Below, piece after piece: positions 54,401 through 62,927 of a stretch of DNA of 64,000 nucleotides. The stretch is taken from NCBI GenBank assembly GCA_022648295.1, contig JALCME010000007.1, forward strand, positions 97,114 through 161,113, written 5' to 3'. The stretch comes from Bacteroides sp. (GTDB lineage: Bacteria; Bacteroidota; Bacteroidia; Bacteroidales; Bacteroidaceae). Within the stretch, counting starts at the first letter, position 1, and each line of letters begins with the position of its first letter. A model generated the notes under the pieces. It saw nothing but the letters and a program-made list of their open reading frames with translations. It had not been told where the DNA came from and did no database searches. The position numbers and the translations under genes were made by a program.

Positions 54401-54509
54401 TTTCATCGACAATTGTGCCCGAAACTTTAATCTGTCCCCAAACAGACAAGCCCATCACACCAAACAAGGCCAATAGAGAAAGCCTCATAAAGAACATACG
54501 GTCTTTCAT
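51444..54509 (-). CDS. susC: SusC/RagA-family TonB-dependent glycan transporter
   Basis: Outer-membrane transporter of 1021 aa. It has a signal peptide (VWGQ), the carboxypeptidase-regulatory-like N-terminal domain (VSGTIVDEKKVPVIGATI), a TonB box region (SLDEVIVVGYGVQKK), a plug with IYGAEGGNGVVLITTKTG and a large beta-barrel ending in LSF. It imports the oligosaccharide delivered by SusD. An exact -7 element (54552-54559, minus strand) and possible operator repeats lie upstream, between it and the DUF6377 regulator gene. Confidence 0.96.
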   Translation of the reverse strand: MKDRMFFMRLSLLALFGVMGLSVWGQIKVSGTIVDEKKVPVIGATIQEKGTANGTVTDLDGNFKLTVTDKAMLIFSYIGYVTQEHPATAHMKIILIEDTQSLDEVIVVGYGVQKKSVVTGAISSVKAEDMMISSNTRPEQALQGKTSGVQVLSSSGAPGSGIKIRVRGYSSNGNSDPLYIVDGLRTTDISTLEPTNIVSMEVLKDGASAAIYGAEGGNGVVLITTKTGKSGHTQVDYNFQYTIQSLGKSADLMNASQYLTYMKESNLISSSTTANGVDTDWIDETFEASPMMKHNLSISGGNDKVTYLASLSYLDQKGIVVGDQDNYKRYSGMFNGSVQATKWLKVSNSLQLNRSTKTSFNENDESRGVISNALMMDPLTPVTYGSTLPNHVQSLLDAGNNLMKDENGNYYGISQYVTGECINPLVQRNLMQTKTTNSSLMGNIALDLTPFKGFTFTSKLGIRFNQYNAHVYKPEFFYNSEMNNNTASVSESDATTTYWQWENYASYIKSIGKHNFTLMLGTAISENEHKTVLASGYPLLKDEESYADLDFVSSQSGSNVGGTTLQDRKSSFFGRVNYDYENKYLFEATLRYDGAGLSILPKDKRWGTFPAVSVGWVASQESWFPKNTLIDYVKVRASWGQNGSLSNLDSYSYASNIASSGSGLSYLTWAYINASYLYPLADGHFANAAYPSSLGNYSLTWETSEQFDLGLDLRLFNDRLTLGVDYYHKKTKDLITTNTPALEAGNTASPINGGDVLNKGFDFELGWRSKVNELSYSINANLSTLSNEVTYLDPSIDRLNGVSLKSWEPTTAFEKGYPVWYFRGYKTNGLTADGDVNIVDMDKSGSINSGDYTMIGSAIPDFTYGITLNVEYKGFDLTTFINGSVGNDVLYGVRRPDRPTTNKLATFYEKRWTDSGSKAKYPSATYQTNNTNFWCSDMMVFSGSYMKIKQIQVGYTLPKALMQKVNISNLRIYASLDDFFTFTGYKGMDPEASTSDNNSIGVDRGFFPNSKKVTFGLSLSF

Positions 54510-54551
54510 ATACGCATTATTTTAGGGTTAATTAATAAGGTTTTAACGTCA

Positions 54552-54559
54552 CAAAATTA
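54552..54559 (-). promoter_or_regulatory. -7 promoter element of the SusC operon
   Basis: Minus-strand TAATTTTG matches the -7 consensus, 42 bases before the ATG at 54509. No good -33 box. Confidence 0.5.
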
Positions 54560-54610
54560 AAGCCTCTCAAAGGTTTGTATAGTGCATAGTAAAGAAAACA
54601 GGAGGAATAA

Positions 54611-54674
54611 TAGTAAGTTTACAAGAATATAATATGCTGATATATAACAAGTTGACTTACATAGATAGTAAGTC
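54611..54674. promoter_or_regulatory. Candidate PUL operator with AGTAAGT half-sites
   Basis: TAGTAAGT occurs at 54611-54618 and 54666-54673, 55 bases apart, and an inverted ACTTAC at 54655-54660 makes the second copy a perfect 7-bp inverted repeat (54654-54674, 7-base spacer). It lies between the regulator gene and the SusC promoter. Confidence 0.4.
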
Positions 54675-54708
54675 TTAAAGCAAACCGGGTCTTAGACTCA
54701 TCCCCTCC

Positions 54709-56403
54709 TTAAGCTGATAAGTTGCCCAGAAGTTTCACTCTATTGGAAAATTCTTCATCAGAAACAATAGCCTTATTACGCATCTTCATCCGGCTATTAT
54801 ACACGGTTTGAGTAGAGATATGAAGGAATTCGGCAATCTTGGTGCTATTATTAATGCCTAAACGGACAAGAGCGTAGATACGCAAGTCATTATTCATCAG
54901 CTCACCTTTTTTCAGCACAAGCCGCTCTTCCGGACGCAACAGACTGTTGAAGTCCTCCAAGAAGTCAGGATAGATTTTAAGGAAAGTAACATCAAATATC
55001 TTGTAGAGTTCCTGAATTTCATCATGAATAAACGAATTTGAGTTTTCCGCCAGGTTCATTAGTTCGTTATACTGCTTCACTTGCAGCTTGCGGAAAGTCG
55101 TTTTCCGCAGTTCATCCATTTTAGTGATATAGCCGGAACAAATGGTAAACAGGTTACCTATATATTCTTCTTTAACAAAATTAGCTTCGGTCAACAGGGC
55201 ATTTGCGTGCGTCACTTGTCCATTAATAAGTTTCAGTTTTTCATTCGCTTCTTCCAATTGACGGTACACTTTCTCCAATTCCTCCACATTGCTATCCAAT
55301 GCCCGGTTTTGTTCCTGCAATTGCCTACGCGATACCACCTGCTTACGCAACAGAATATAAATATAGATCAGTGCCAAAAGAAGAATGACCGACATGATAA
55401 CCAGTATAACTATCGTTCTTTGTTTAAATTTACGGTCAACGGCATATTTCTCCTGCGTCTTATCGTAGATTTGCTGCATATAACCCAGAAGTGTACTGGC
55501 CCGCACCCGTTCAGGAAACTCTGCATGAGATTCAAATCCATATTTAAGAAAAGAATATGCGTGGTGAATATCCCCGTCATTAAAGGCCTCTATGGCAAGG
55601 AGTTGCAACGAAGGCACATCACGGTTCATCATCTGTATGTCATTGATGGCGGATAGGGTTATGTACTTAACAAAATTGGCAATATCCCCCTTTGAGTGAT
55701 ACAGCATGCTAAGCGCAAAAGTCAGGTTACCATACCATTGTGCATCCATACCTCTTCCCGAACTCAGCTTGTTTTTAATCAGTGTCTCCACTTCATCCGC
55801 TCTCTTCGTATCATGGTCCCTCCAAAACCGGGCCCACAAATAGGCATTATCCAGCGGATCGTGATTAAGGACAATAATAGAGTCGCAAAGTTGCGCTATT
55901 TCATATTTATGGTCTGTAGATAGATAATTATCAAGATGGTTCAGCAGATAAACCCGTTGGATATAATAAGCCACTTCCGTCGTTTTATTCATGGGATAGC
56001 CTGCCGCTTCTTTAAGCACTCTTTCCGCTTCATCCAACCATCCCGTTGCGGCGTACACATAAGCCTCATTAACCAGCGTTTCCGTAAGCCAGTCTTTGTT
56101 TTTGTATCGCTTTGCGAGCTGATAATTACGATTTAGATAAGCCAGTGCCGAGTCACTGACATACGTCCGGTAAGCATCATACAGCAGTTTGTTGATAAGA
56201 TAAGTCTCTTCATTACTTTTAGCTTTTGCCAATTTATCCCTGAGAGTTTGTATATTCACTTCCAAACTCCTTTTGTAATCGGCTTTATGACTTAATGCCG
56301 AATCAATTTTTATATAATAATCGTTCTTGCCCAGACATGAATAATCAGATTGCGCCTTTATAGGCAAACATACAACTAAGGCCACAATCCATAGTATTCT
56401 CAT
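54709..56403 (-). CDS. DUF6377-type membrane-spanning PUL regulator
   Basis: Regulator of 564 aa. A signal peptide (PIKAQ) is followed by a helical, TPR-like periplasmic sensor region, a single transmembrane helix (about residues 331-352), a coiled coil (RRQLQEQNRALDSNVEELEK) and a C-terminal helix-turn-helix of LuxR type (GINNSTKIAEFLHISTQTVYN, in part). It joins an outside signal directly to DNA binding without phosphorelay. Placed immediately upstream of susC on the same strand, it is the likely activator of this PUL. Confidence 0.85.
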   Translation of the reverse strand: MRILWIVALVVCLPIKAQSDYSCLGKNDYYIKIDSALSHKADYKRSLEVNIQTLRDKLAKAKSNEETYLINKLLYDAYRTYVSDSALAYLNRNYQLAKRYKNKDWLTETLVNEAYVYAATGWLDEAERVLKEAAGYPMNKTTEVAYYIQRVYLLNHLDNYLSTDHKYEIAQLCDSIIVLNHDPLDNAYLWARFWRDHDTKRADEVETLIKNKLSSGRGMDAQWYGNLTFALSMLYHSKGDIANFVKYITLSAINDIQMMNRDVPSLQLLAIEAFNDGDIHHAYSFLKYGFESHAEFPERVRASTLLGYMQQIYDKTQEKYAVDRKFKQRTIVILVIMSVILLLALIYIYILLRKQVVSRRQLQEQNRALDSNVEELEKVYRQLEEANEKLKLINGQVTHANALLTEANFVKEEYIGNLFTICSGYITKMDELRKTTFRKLQVKQYNELMNLAENSNSFIHDEIQELYKIFDVTFLKIYPDFLEDFNSLLRPEERLVLKKGELMNNDLRIYALVRLGINNSTKIAEFLHISTQTVYNSRMKMRNKAIVSDEEFSNRVKLLGNLSA

Positions 56404-56450
56404 AATTAGATTTAATTTTCACATGCACAAATATACAAAAAAATAAATAT

Positions 56451-56478
56451 CCGCCTATAAAGTCATGAAAATAGGCGG
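56451..56478. repeat. CCGCCTAT/ATAGGCGG hairpin
   Basis: Perfect 8-bp stem with a 12-base loop; A-rich sequence follows on the plus strand and a T-rich tract on the minus strand. It may back up the stronger terminator next to it. Confidence 0.6.
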
Positions 56479-56486
56479 AAAAAAGA

Positions 56487-56524
56487 AGAGCCTCTTGAAA
56501 TGCCCAAACACTTCAATAGGCTCT
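56487..56524 (-). terminator. Terminator of the fimbrillin-like genes
   Basis: Minus strand: AGAGCCT pairs with AGGCTCT, extended by TTGAA/TTCAA with one mismatch, followed by TTCTTTTTT. It lies 53 bases behind the stop at 56577. Confidence 0.85.
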
Positions 56525-56576
56525 TTCTATGAAATAAAAATTGAGAATAAAGGTAAACTTATCCTGCGGAAAACAC

Positions 56577-58292
56577 TTATTCTTGTACACAACGAACAAG
56601 ATAACCAAACTTACGAACAGCCCCAAGCCCAGGACGTATCTTGGAAGTATCGAAATACAAACGGGAACTGAAGTTTTGATTGTTTTCTGCAGTACAGCTC
56701 CAGTACTCTCCCATCTGCCCAACACTGGTTAGCACTCCATAAGCATAATCACGAAAGCCAGATGCCGGGAAACGAGTTTTAAAGCCAAAATAATCGTAAG
56801 TGGCACCACTGGACAAGACGGTGGTTCCCTCAGGGGCAGTACGACCTACCGCTGCAAACCGTCCAAACTTTGTCCATGGAGCACTCCAGGCATTAGAAGG
56901 GGTTTCTTCCCCTAATTCCGAAGCAGTAGGCATACGCCATTTACCAGACACTGCACCTGTGGTACTCAAGTATTTACAAATATCACCTTTATATGCCGCA
57001 TAGTTGGCCGGAGTATTTTGAACCGCTTCATTTAAAAAAGAACCGGATTTATCACTACTATAAATATATACCAGATAATAGCCCGGAATATCCTTCCAGT
57101 TATTGTAACCCTTGGAACTGGGGCTGCCACTGCTCCATGTACTCGAACCGGGAGCACCCGATCTGTACGAAGGCACATAAAGCGTGGAAGAAGCAAAATC
57201 TGTTGCAGTACCACCATTGGAAGCTGAAGCGGAAACACCAATCAATGACCCCCAATGGAAAAAGACCCCTTGCTTTAAATCACTATTAGCACTTACACTT
57301 GCATCAAAAGTCAGTTTCTTACCATTCCAATAAATATTGCTTCCAGCCCATACCAACCGTTTGGCCTGAAATTTAAAACGCAACGTATAAGACTGACCAG
57401 GCTTAAGCAAAGCAGTACTAAAAGTAGCATTCAAATTACTCCTCTTTATATTGCCTATCGTTACAGAAGGAATATTAATAGTAAGAGTAGAAGCCCCTCC
57501 CGTAAAGACAAAATAACTATTACTGGTTACCACCGAAGCTTTAAGAGCCTTCCATGCAATATTACGACTGGAAGAAGAACCGCTTGCTTCCAGCGACCCG
57601 TTAGACAAAATGAGGGTACCACTAACATAAACCGGATTAAGACTTGCACTAATAGCTGTAACATTCTTCTTATATACACCGGAAGCATCCGCTATAATAC
57701 TGATCTTGCTAAACTGATGGGAAAAAACAATGGACAAGTTACTACCCGAAGACGTAATGGTCTGATCGAATTTTGAATAAAGTAGATCAGCGGGAGAGCT
57801 AAATGCCAGATTAAGAGACTTCACATTGAAAGCCGGAAGCGGATCGTTACTCCCTAAAGAGTAACAAACAAATGTATAATTTTGGCCAACAGGCACGTGA
57901 AAACTCTCCAACGAGTTATTGCCACCTACTTCAAAATCACCATGGCTTACATAACCGGCAGAAGTCACTTTTCCTTGTTGAAAAGCAATCACGCGATACT
58001 TTATACCACTGCCCAACGCACTTGTTGAACGGGTGGAAAAAGAAGTTCTCTCAAGGGAAGCATCAATATTCCCCCCATCATCGACAGAAACCTGAATATC
58101 ACGCGATACGGATGAGGAGTGGTCTAACTCTGTTGAAGCATCTTCTTCCGCCACTCCTGATACCGACACCGACAACGTCGCCATTCTAGTTGAAACATCA
58201 TCTGTCCCAGCAGAAGAATTATCCCTGTCACAAGAAGATACCACCAGACACAACACAAAAGACATGCCCAAAAGAAACAGTTTTCTTTCCAT
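56577..58292 (-). CDS. Fimbrillin-like lipoprotein A
   Basis: Predicted lipoprotein of 571 aa (lipobox VVSSC). An N-terminal fimbrillin-like region (residues about 30-330; YRVIAFQQGKV, YTFVCYSLGSND, IVFSHQFSKISI) is followed by SNIYWNGKKLTFD and a C-terminal domain with YKGDICKYLSTTGAVSGKWRMPTASELG and ending YLVRCVQE, similar to paralogous surface-protein domains of Bacteroidetes. No enzyme motif. It is a close tandem paralogue of the next gene, 38 bases apart. Fimbrial tip or surface adhesin is inferred. Confidence 0.8.
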   Translation of the reverse strand: MERKLFLLGMSFVLCLVVSSCDRDNSSAGTDDVSTRMATLSVSVSGVAEEDASTELDHSSSVSRDIQVSVDDGGNIDASLERTSFSTRSTSALGSGIKYRVIAFQQGKVTSAGYVSHGDFEVGGNNSLESFHVPVGQNYTFVCYSLGSNDPLPAFNVKSLNLAFSSPADLLYSKFDQTITSSGSNLSIVFSHQFSKISIIADASGVYKKNVTAISASLNPVYVSGTLILSNGSLEASGSSSSRNIAWKALKASVVTSNSYFVFTGGASTLTINIPSVTIGNIKRSNLNATFSTALLKPGQSYTLRFKFQAKRLVWAGSNIYWNGKKLTFDASVSANSDLKQGVFFHWGSLIGVSASASNGGTATDFASSTLYVPSYRSGAPGSSTWSSGSPSSKGYNNWKDIPGYYLVYIYSSDKSGSFLNEAVQNTPANYAAYKGDICKYLSTTGAVSGKWRMPTASELGEETPSNAWSAPWTKFGRFAAVGRTAPEGTTVLSSGATYDYFGFKTRFPASGFRDYAYGVLTSVGQMGEYWSCTAENNQNFSSRLYFDTSKIRPGLGAVRKFGYLVRCVQE

Positions 58293-58330
58293 TACTTTAA
58301 TATTTTTTTTTGAATTTGAATTCTGTCAAG

Positions 58331-60037
58331 CTAATTCCTTACACAACGCACAGATACAGCAGTACTACAATAAGTCATCCAGAGACGTGCTCTGTTAGTA
58401 TCAAACAATAAATACATGGATTGAGCCCTAGTTCCTCCATGTGAGTTGCTCCAGACATATCCAGAAGAGCCTGTACTGGCCACATTGCCGCCATTAGCCA
58501 TAAAAAAACGAATTCCTGAAGCAGGAAAAAATATGTTATCATAAATATAACCCGGAGCAACAGTAGCAGTACCATTGACATTGGATGTTAAGTTATCGCC
58601 AAAAGAGCCGCTTTTTACATAACTTGAACCGGCATTAAACTCATTAGCCGTAGGCATACGCCAACCATTGGTTGAATTCGGAGCATAACCCTTATCAGAT
58701 AGATACTTGCAAATATCTCCTTTATACTGACTATAATAACTACTTCCCAAATTAGTCAAATATGTTTCGTTCAGATCTGCAGGAGTTACTTCATTAGGCA
58801 CATAAGGAAAATCCTCCCAAGTACTCCACGACATTGCACTTGCTGTAGTTTTGGACCAAGTGTTATTCACTACATTCGGAACATACATAGGAGTTTCACT
58901 ATACGAAAATTCGACAGCGCCATTAGTTAAAGCAGGAGACATGGCTACCAAAGAACCCCACATAAAGAATACACCTTGGTAGTGCTCATGAGTGGTTACC
59001 CCCACATCATCAAAAGTAAGTTTGGTTCCATCCCAATAGATATTACTTCCGGCAAAAAAACCTTTTTTAAACTTCAACCGGATCACATACGATTTACCCG
59101 TTTCCAGTGTTGCACCACTGAAAGGAAGTACAAAACCGGTCTTGACCAGTCCTCCAATAGTTACCGAAGACAGATTTACTGTAATGTCGGAAGCCCCATT
59201 GGTAAATATCGTAGCCGGAGAACTTGTTACAGTTGTGCCGGCTGTGATTGTTCCCCAAGGAATAGTAATGGAAGAAGAAGCTCCGGTAGCAGTTAAATTG
59301 CCATTGGCTAGAGTAAGAATGGTACTATAATTCGGACTCAGTTGAGCACTGATAGTTGTAATATTTTGAGCCATATCCGAAGCATCTGCTACAACTTGAA
59401 TGCGAGAGAATTTATGGACAAAAGTAATCAACAAGCTATGGTTTGATGCTGTAATAGCCTGGTCAAATTTGTAATAAAGCAAATCGTAAGAAGAAGGCGC
59501 AACCGTGATATCCAATGAATTTTTATCAAAAGGCGGCAAAGCGCTTATAGTGTTCAACGAATAACAGACAAATGTATACGTATATCCTTCAGGAACGTGA
59601 AAAGTATTTGTGGTGGTAGCTCCGGAAACGGTAAAATCACCATAACTTACAAAACCGGATGCATTAACCTGCCCCTGTTTAAAGGCTATTACACGATACG
59701 TCACATTATTACTTAGGGAAGTAGTGGCACGCGTCTGAGTGGACACCTTATTTAAAGATGCTTCTAATCGTCCCCCATCCGCCATTGGTATGTTGACTGT
59801 CTTCACCACACCATCAGTACTACGGGTCAACTCCGTTTCTTCGCTCTCGTTCACTCCGACAACAGAAACCCGTAAAAGTACTTCTCCACCCGGTGATAAA
59901 CCGGAAGTAGAAGTTGCATCTTTTTCACATGAGACCAACAATATTGATAACGCTGATAAACATACAGCTAACAATATGCCGCACAAGGTAAAGAACAACC
60001 TGTCAATATTTATATACTGCACTCTTTTCTTTTTCAT
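58331..60037 (-). CDS. Fimbrillin-like lipoprotein B
   Basis: Predicted lipoprotein of 568 aa (ILLVSCEKD) with an unusually long charged start before the hydrophobic stretch (KKKRVQYINIDR). The architecture equals that of gene A: YRVIAFKQGQVNASGFVSYGDF, ITFVHKFSRIQVVADASD, SNIYWDGTKLTFDD, GVFFMWGSLVAMSP and YKGDICKYLSDKGYAPNSTNGWRMPTANEF in pieces. The two genes arose by tandem duplication and have diverged strongly. A surface role is inferred. Confidence 0.8.
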   Translation of the reverse strand: MKKKRVQYINIDRLFFTLCGILLAVCLSALSILLVSCEKDATSTSGLSPGGEVLLRVSVVGVNESEETELTRSTDGVVKTVNIPMADGGRLEASLNKVSTQTRATTSLSNNVTYRVIAFKQGQVNASGFVSYGDFTVSGATTTNTFHVPEGYTYTFVCYSLNTISALPPFDKNSLDITVAPSSYDLLYYKFDQAITASNHSLLITFVHKFSRIQVVADASDMAQNITTISAQLSPNYSTILTLANGNLTATGASSSITIPWGTITAGTTVTSSPATIFTNGASDITVNLSSVTIGGLVKTGFVLPFSGATLETGKSYVIRLKFKKGFFAGSNIYWDGTKLTFDDVGVTTHEHYQGVFFMWGSLVAMSPALTNGAVEFSYSETPMYVPNVVNNTWSKTTASAMSWSTWEDFPYVPNEVTPADLNETYLTNLGSSYYSQYKGDICKYLSDKGYAPNSTNGWRMPTANEFNAGSSYVKSGSFGDNLTSNVNGTATVAPGYIYDNIFFPASGIRFFMANGGNVASTGSSGYVWSNSHGGTRAQSMYLLFDTNRARLWMTYCSTAVSVRCVRN

Positions 60038-60067
60038 TTTATAACTTTTAATAGTATCAACTGTTTA

Positions 60068-60277
60068 CTAAAAAGTAATATCACCACTTGTTATTTCAGA
60101 AGAGCTACCATAATCTGTCACCACAGGAGTTATGGAACCTGGATCCGGATTTACTGAAGCCGCAATAGATTGCTCCAGTTTCACACAGCTAACATGCAAT
60201 TCTGGCGCTTTATAAGAGCGCAACCGGCTTTTCCCGACTCCAAATTGCATTTCTTTTGAATCTTCATTATTTATCAT
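60068..60277 (-). CDS. Small protein of unknown function upstream of fimbrillin genes
   Basis: A 69-aa protein without signal peptide or membrane segment. The middle reads SYKAPELHVSCVKLEQSIAAS; short Bacteroides proteins with a similar centre (a Pro-Glu, a hydrophobic stretch, then EQ and a small-residue tail) are familiar to me near surface-protein genes, but no function is known to me. It ends 30 bases before fimbrillin-like gene B, so it probably opens that operon. The C-terminal half is Ser/Thr/Gly/Asp-rich. Confidence 0.65.
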   Translation of the reverse strand: MINNEDSKEMQFGVGKSRLRSYKAPELHVSCVKLEQSIAASVNPDPGSITPVVTDYGSSSEITSGDITF

Positions 60278-60332
60278 AATCCTTTTAAAATTAAATTATA
60301 AATTCACTTTCACTATTTTTCTAAAAGCGGGA

Positions 60333-60362
60333 TAAAAGCACTTCCCCCACAGGAGAAGTGCT
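60333..60362 (-). terminator. Terminator of the OmpA gene
   Basis: Perfect 8-bp stem AGCACTTC/GAAGTGCT with a 10-base loop; on the minus strand TTTTATC follows. It separates the OmpA gene from the small protein gene. Confidence 0.65.
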
Positions 60363-60458
60363 CGACAAACAAACAAACCATATTATCTTCACAGACCACA
60401 TGCTCTTTTTTTCATATAAAGTTCTGCTAATCAAGAGATTTTTATTTCTTATGTCGCA

Positions 60459-61637
60459 CTATTTTGCTTCCATTATCACAGCACGGCTTAGAACAGGATC
60501 ATCATAGAACATATTTCCTACCCCTCCCTGATAAATAACTTTGAGTTGCGATGCCGGCACATGAAATTCATTAACCAGACAGTCATAAACAACTTGAGCA
60601 CGTTCCTTACTCAAACGTTCATTCAATTCAGCACTTCCGGTCAATTTATCAGCGTATCCGGCAATATTATAAGTTTTATTGCTATCCTTAATTGCTTTAG
60701 CCAGGTAACCCAAATTAACGCGGTTTACATTTGTCAATGTGCTCTTACCAATAGCAAAAGTCACAAGCAGAGATGGAGTCACATACTTCACTTCATGTTC
60801 TTTCTCAACAATAGTCTTAGGCTCTTTTTCCTTTTCTCTTGCAAGCGCATCACGCAAATCGCTATTTTCAGCCATCATATTATTTATCTTACCGCGCATA
60901 CGCTCCATCTCCTCGGAAGAAATACCGGAATTAGTACAACGGCCCCAACCTTGCTTGCCAAGTTTATAGCTCAATCCCAGAGTGGCGCTTAATGCCCCTT
61001 CTTCTTTACGACCGCCGGTCTCGCCATCAAAACGATCATTAACCATGCTGCCACGAACATCTAAAATCAGATCGAATGCAGAGCCTAAGCGGAAACTATT
61101 CAACAATCCGATGCTGGCAGAGACTTCGCGTTGACGGGGTGTCTTCCAAGTCACCATCCAACCCAAACCGGCATAAGGAGACAAGTTATAAAAACGATGT
61201 TCATTATAGCCAAACAAGAGATTGGATACATTGAACAGCAAATCTCCGTGAAAATGCGCCATATCAAATTTTTGTTCGTACAGATTTTGAGAAGAATCAT
61301 AAATTTTCCCATTGGAATGGCTGCCATTCTGTGTTACTCCTTTGTAAGCCAAGCCGGTATAAGCCAAGCGAATACCAATACCCGGAGTAAACCATTTTCC
61401 CACGGCAACATCCAATGCAGGACTAAGACGATCCGTAAAATCCATCTGCTTATTATGGTCACCGAAATAGATCTGTGCACCACCGCCAACACTAATAAAC
61501 CAATTATTCCAAAACCTATTGGTTTCCACCTTGTATTTATCGGCACTGTCCACATGCTCTACTTCTCTTACCGTAGACTGTCCCGACAAACTACCTGCTG
61601 CCAACAGCAACATGCCTAATACACATACATGCTTCAT
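60459..61637 (-). CDS. OmpA-family outer-membrane protein
   Basis: A 392-aa protein with signal peptide (GSLSGQ), an N-terminal beta-barrel (WFISVGGGAQIYFGDHN; PYAGLGWMVTWK), a coiled segment (about residues 240-270) and a C-terminal OmpA-like peptidoglycan-binding domain (YNIAGYADKLTGSAELNERLSKERAQ, in part). The peptidoglycan-binding Asp/Arg of the motif can be seen in ADKLTG and LSKERAQ. It anchors the outer membrane to the wall. Similar proteins are often beside fimbrial genes in Bacteroidales. Confidence 0.9.
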   Translation of the reverse strand: MKHVCVLGMLLLAAGSLSGQSTVREVEHVDSADKYKVETNRFWNNWFISVGGGAQIYFGDHNKQMDFTDRLSPALDVAVGKWFTPGIGIRLAYTGLAYKGVTQNGSHSNGKIYDSSQNLYEQKFDMAHFHGDLLFNVSNLLFGYNEHRFYNLSPYAGLGWMVTWKTPRQREVSASIGLLNSFRLGSAFDLILDVRGSMVNDRFDGETGGRKEEGALSATLGLSYKLGKQGWGRCTNSGISSEEMERMRGKINNMMAENSDLRDALAREKEKEPKTIVEKEHEVKYVTPSLLVTFAIGKSTLTNVNRVNLGYLAKAIKDSNKTYNIAGYADKLTGSAELNERLSKERAQVVYDCLVNEFHVPASQLKVIYQGGVGNMFYDDPVLSRAVIMEAK

Positions 61638-62087
61638 TTTTCTCTTTTTTAAGTTTATAAATTAATCAGAATAAAAAATATTATGTAAATGTATCAATTG
61701 TTTAATCCACCTAAAAGTAAAATTTCCACTGGAAGCGTATGATTCGTTACGTTGCTTTTCAATAATGAAGGGGAAATCTAACTTATTAGAAAGTGTTATT
61801 TTTAGTTAACGCAGAATATTTTCTCAATATACTTTATCCGTTAGACCCCAAAAAGTGATACCACCACCAGACACTATTCCTATTTAAGAGTGAAAGCACT
61901 ATTGGGAGAAGAACTATAATTTATCAGATAAAATCCACTCTATGAATAACAGCTTTTCAAATCCGCTCTTCATTTTTATAAATTTAACACTTTTAGATAA
62001 TGCCGGTATTTCGCAGGTTATTAAAAAGTAAAATGCAAAAAAAAATAGCTAGGAATATACATTCAAGGAAGAAAAAGAATTATGACT
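61638..62087. other. Spacer without recognisable gene
   Basis: AT-rich divergent spacer between the OmpA gene and the DUF4248 gene. Only very short frames occur. No convincing repeat or hairpin was found; the only support is for the promoter element just after it. Confidence 0.6.
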
Positions 62088-62095
62088 TAACTTTG
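62088..62095 (+). promoter_or_regulatory. -7 promoter element of the DUF4248 gene
   Basis: TAACTTTG matches the -7 consensus, 29 bases before the ATG at 62125. Confidence 0.5.
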
Positions 62096-62124
62096 AAAGC
62101 AAATTTAATTTCTTAAGATAAAAG

Positions 62125-62400
62125 ATGAAACAATTAACTAACGACGACTCTTGGGTTATAAATGGATTTAAACCATTTTCAGATCTGGCCTTTGAATATT
62201 TTCCCAACTGCGCCAACCACGATTCGGCCAGCAAGAAGCTACGAACTGAAATTGAAGCTAACGAACTATTGAAAAACAGACTCGAAGCAAACAACTACAC
62301 ACGCAAAACCATTCTTCTATCCCCCATACAACAACAAATCATTGCCTCCACCATCGGTCCCCCACTCATCACCATAAAGAGTGCTGTCCAAAGAAAATAG
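62125..62400 (+). CDS. DUF4248-like small protein
   Basis: A 91-aa protein with the DUF4248 pattern: FSDLAFEYFPNCANHDSASKKL near the start, a basic middle, and LLSPIQQQIIASTIGPP towards the end, the segment normally ending in a Gly-Pro. Bacteroides carry such proteins near DnaB/primase-like and surface-polysaccharide loci. Function unknown; DNA-binding-like character is inferred. Confidence 0.65.
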   Translation: MKQLTNDDSWVINGFKPFSDLAFEYFPNCANHDSASKKLRTEIEANELLKNRLEANNYTRKTILLSPIQQQIIASTIGPPLITIKSAVQRK

Positions 62401-62440
62401 TAACCTGAAAAATAAGTTAAAACAACATGAAAACAGATTT

Positions 62441-62861
62441 ATTTTTTTATTTATATATTTATATATTTATTTTAGGTGAACGCCCTTGTGAATGCTTTCT
62501 TTTAGATACCAATCATAAATCACTGTCTATTAGAGAGTTTCATACACCTCGGAAGTGAACATCAGGGTGAACGCCCCACAGGAGGTTACAAGCATGACAT
62601 AGAACCTTGAAAGAAACAGCGGTTCTGCCCGATAAAAACAGAGCCGCTGTTTACCTCAAATAGAACCGCTACCCGATAACAATACCAGTGCAACTTTCCT
62701 TTTCCGCCATCGGTTTTTATCCCCCGGAAGTTACCCTCTTTTTCACAGGATAACCTCAGGAAAGACCTCCCCTGAGACTTAGACCCTGAAAAACGATTAT
62801 TCCCGTAAATAACCGTCCGCTAACGGTACAACTCCGTCAAAATCCGTTGAAATCCGTCATT
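62441..62861. repeat. AT-rich tract, direct repeats and hairpin (origin-like spacer)
   Basis: An 8-bp AT repeat lies at 62441-62474. GGTGAACGCCC occurs twice (62475-62485, 62566-62576), and a 14-bp stem with one G-T pair (AAACAGCGGTTCTG, 62614-62652) follows. Three 10-bp units CTCCGTCAAA/ATCCGTTGAA/ATCCGTCATT run head to tail at 62832-62861. No gene was found in this spacer. Confidence 0.6.
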
Positions 62862-62866
62862 GCATC

Positions 62867-62897
62867 TTGACAAAGCTTTTTTCATTAACTATTTTTG
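62867..62897 (+). promoter_or_regulatory. Promoter of the wHTH-like gene
   Basis: TTG (62867-62869), 20-base spacer, TATTTTTG (62890-62897), an exact -7 match. It lies 30 bases before the ATG at 62928. Confidence 0.65.
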
Positions 62898-62927
62898 TGG
62901 TGTACTCAATAAAAAAATATAAATATT

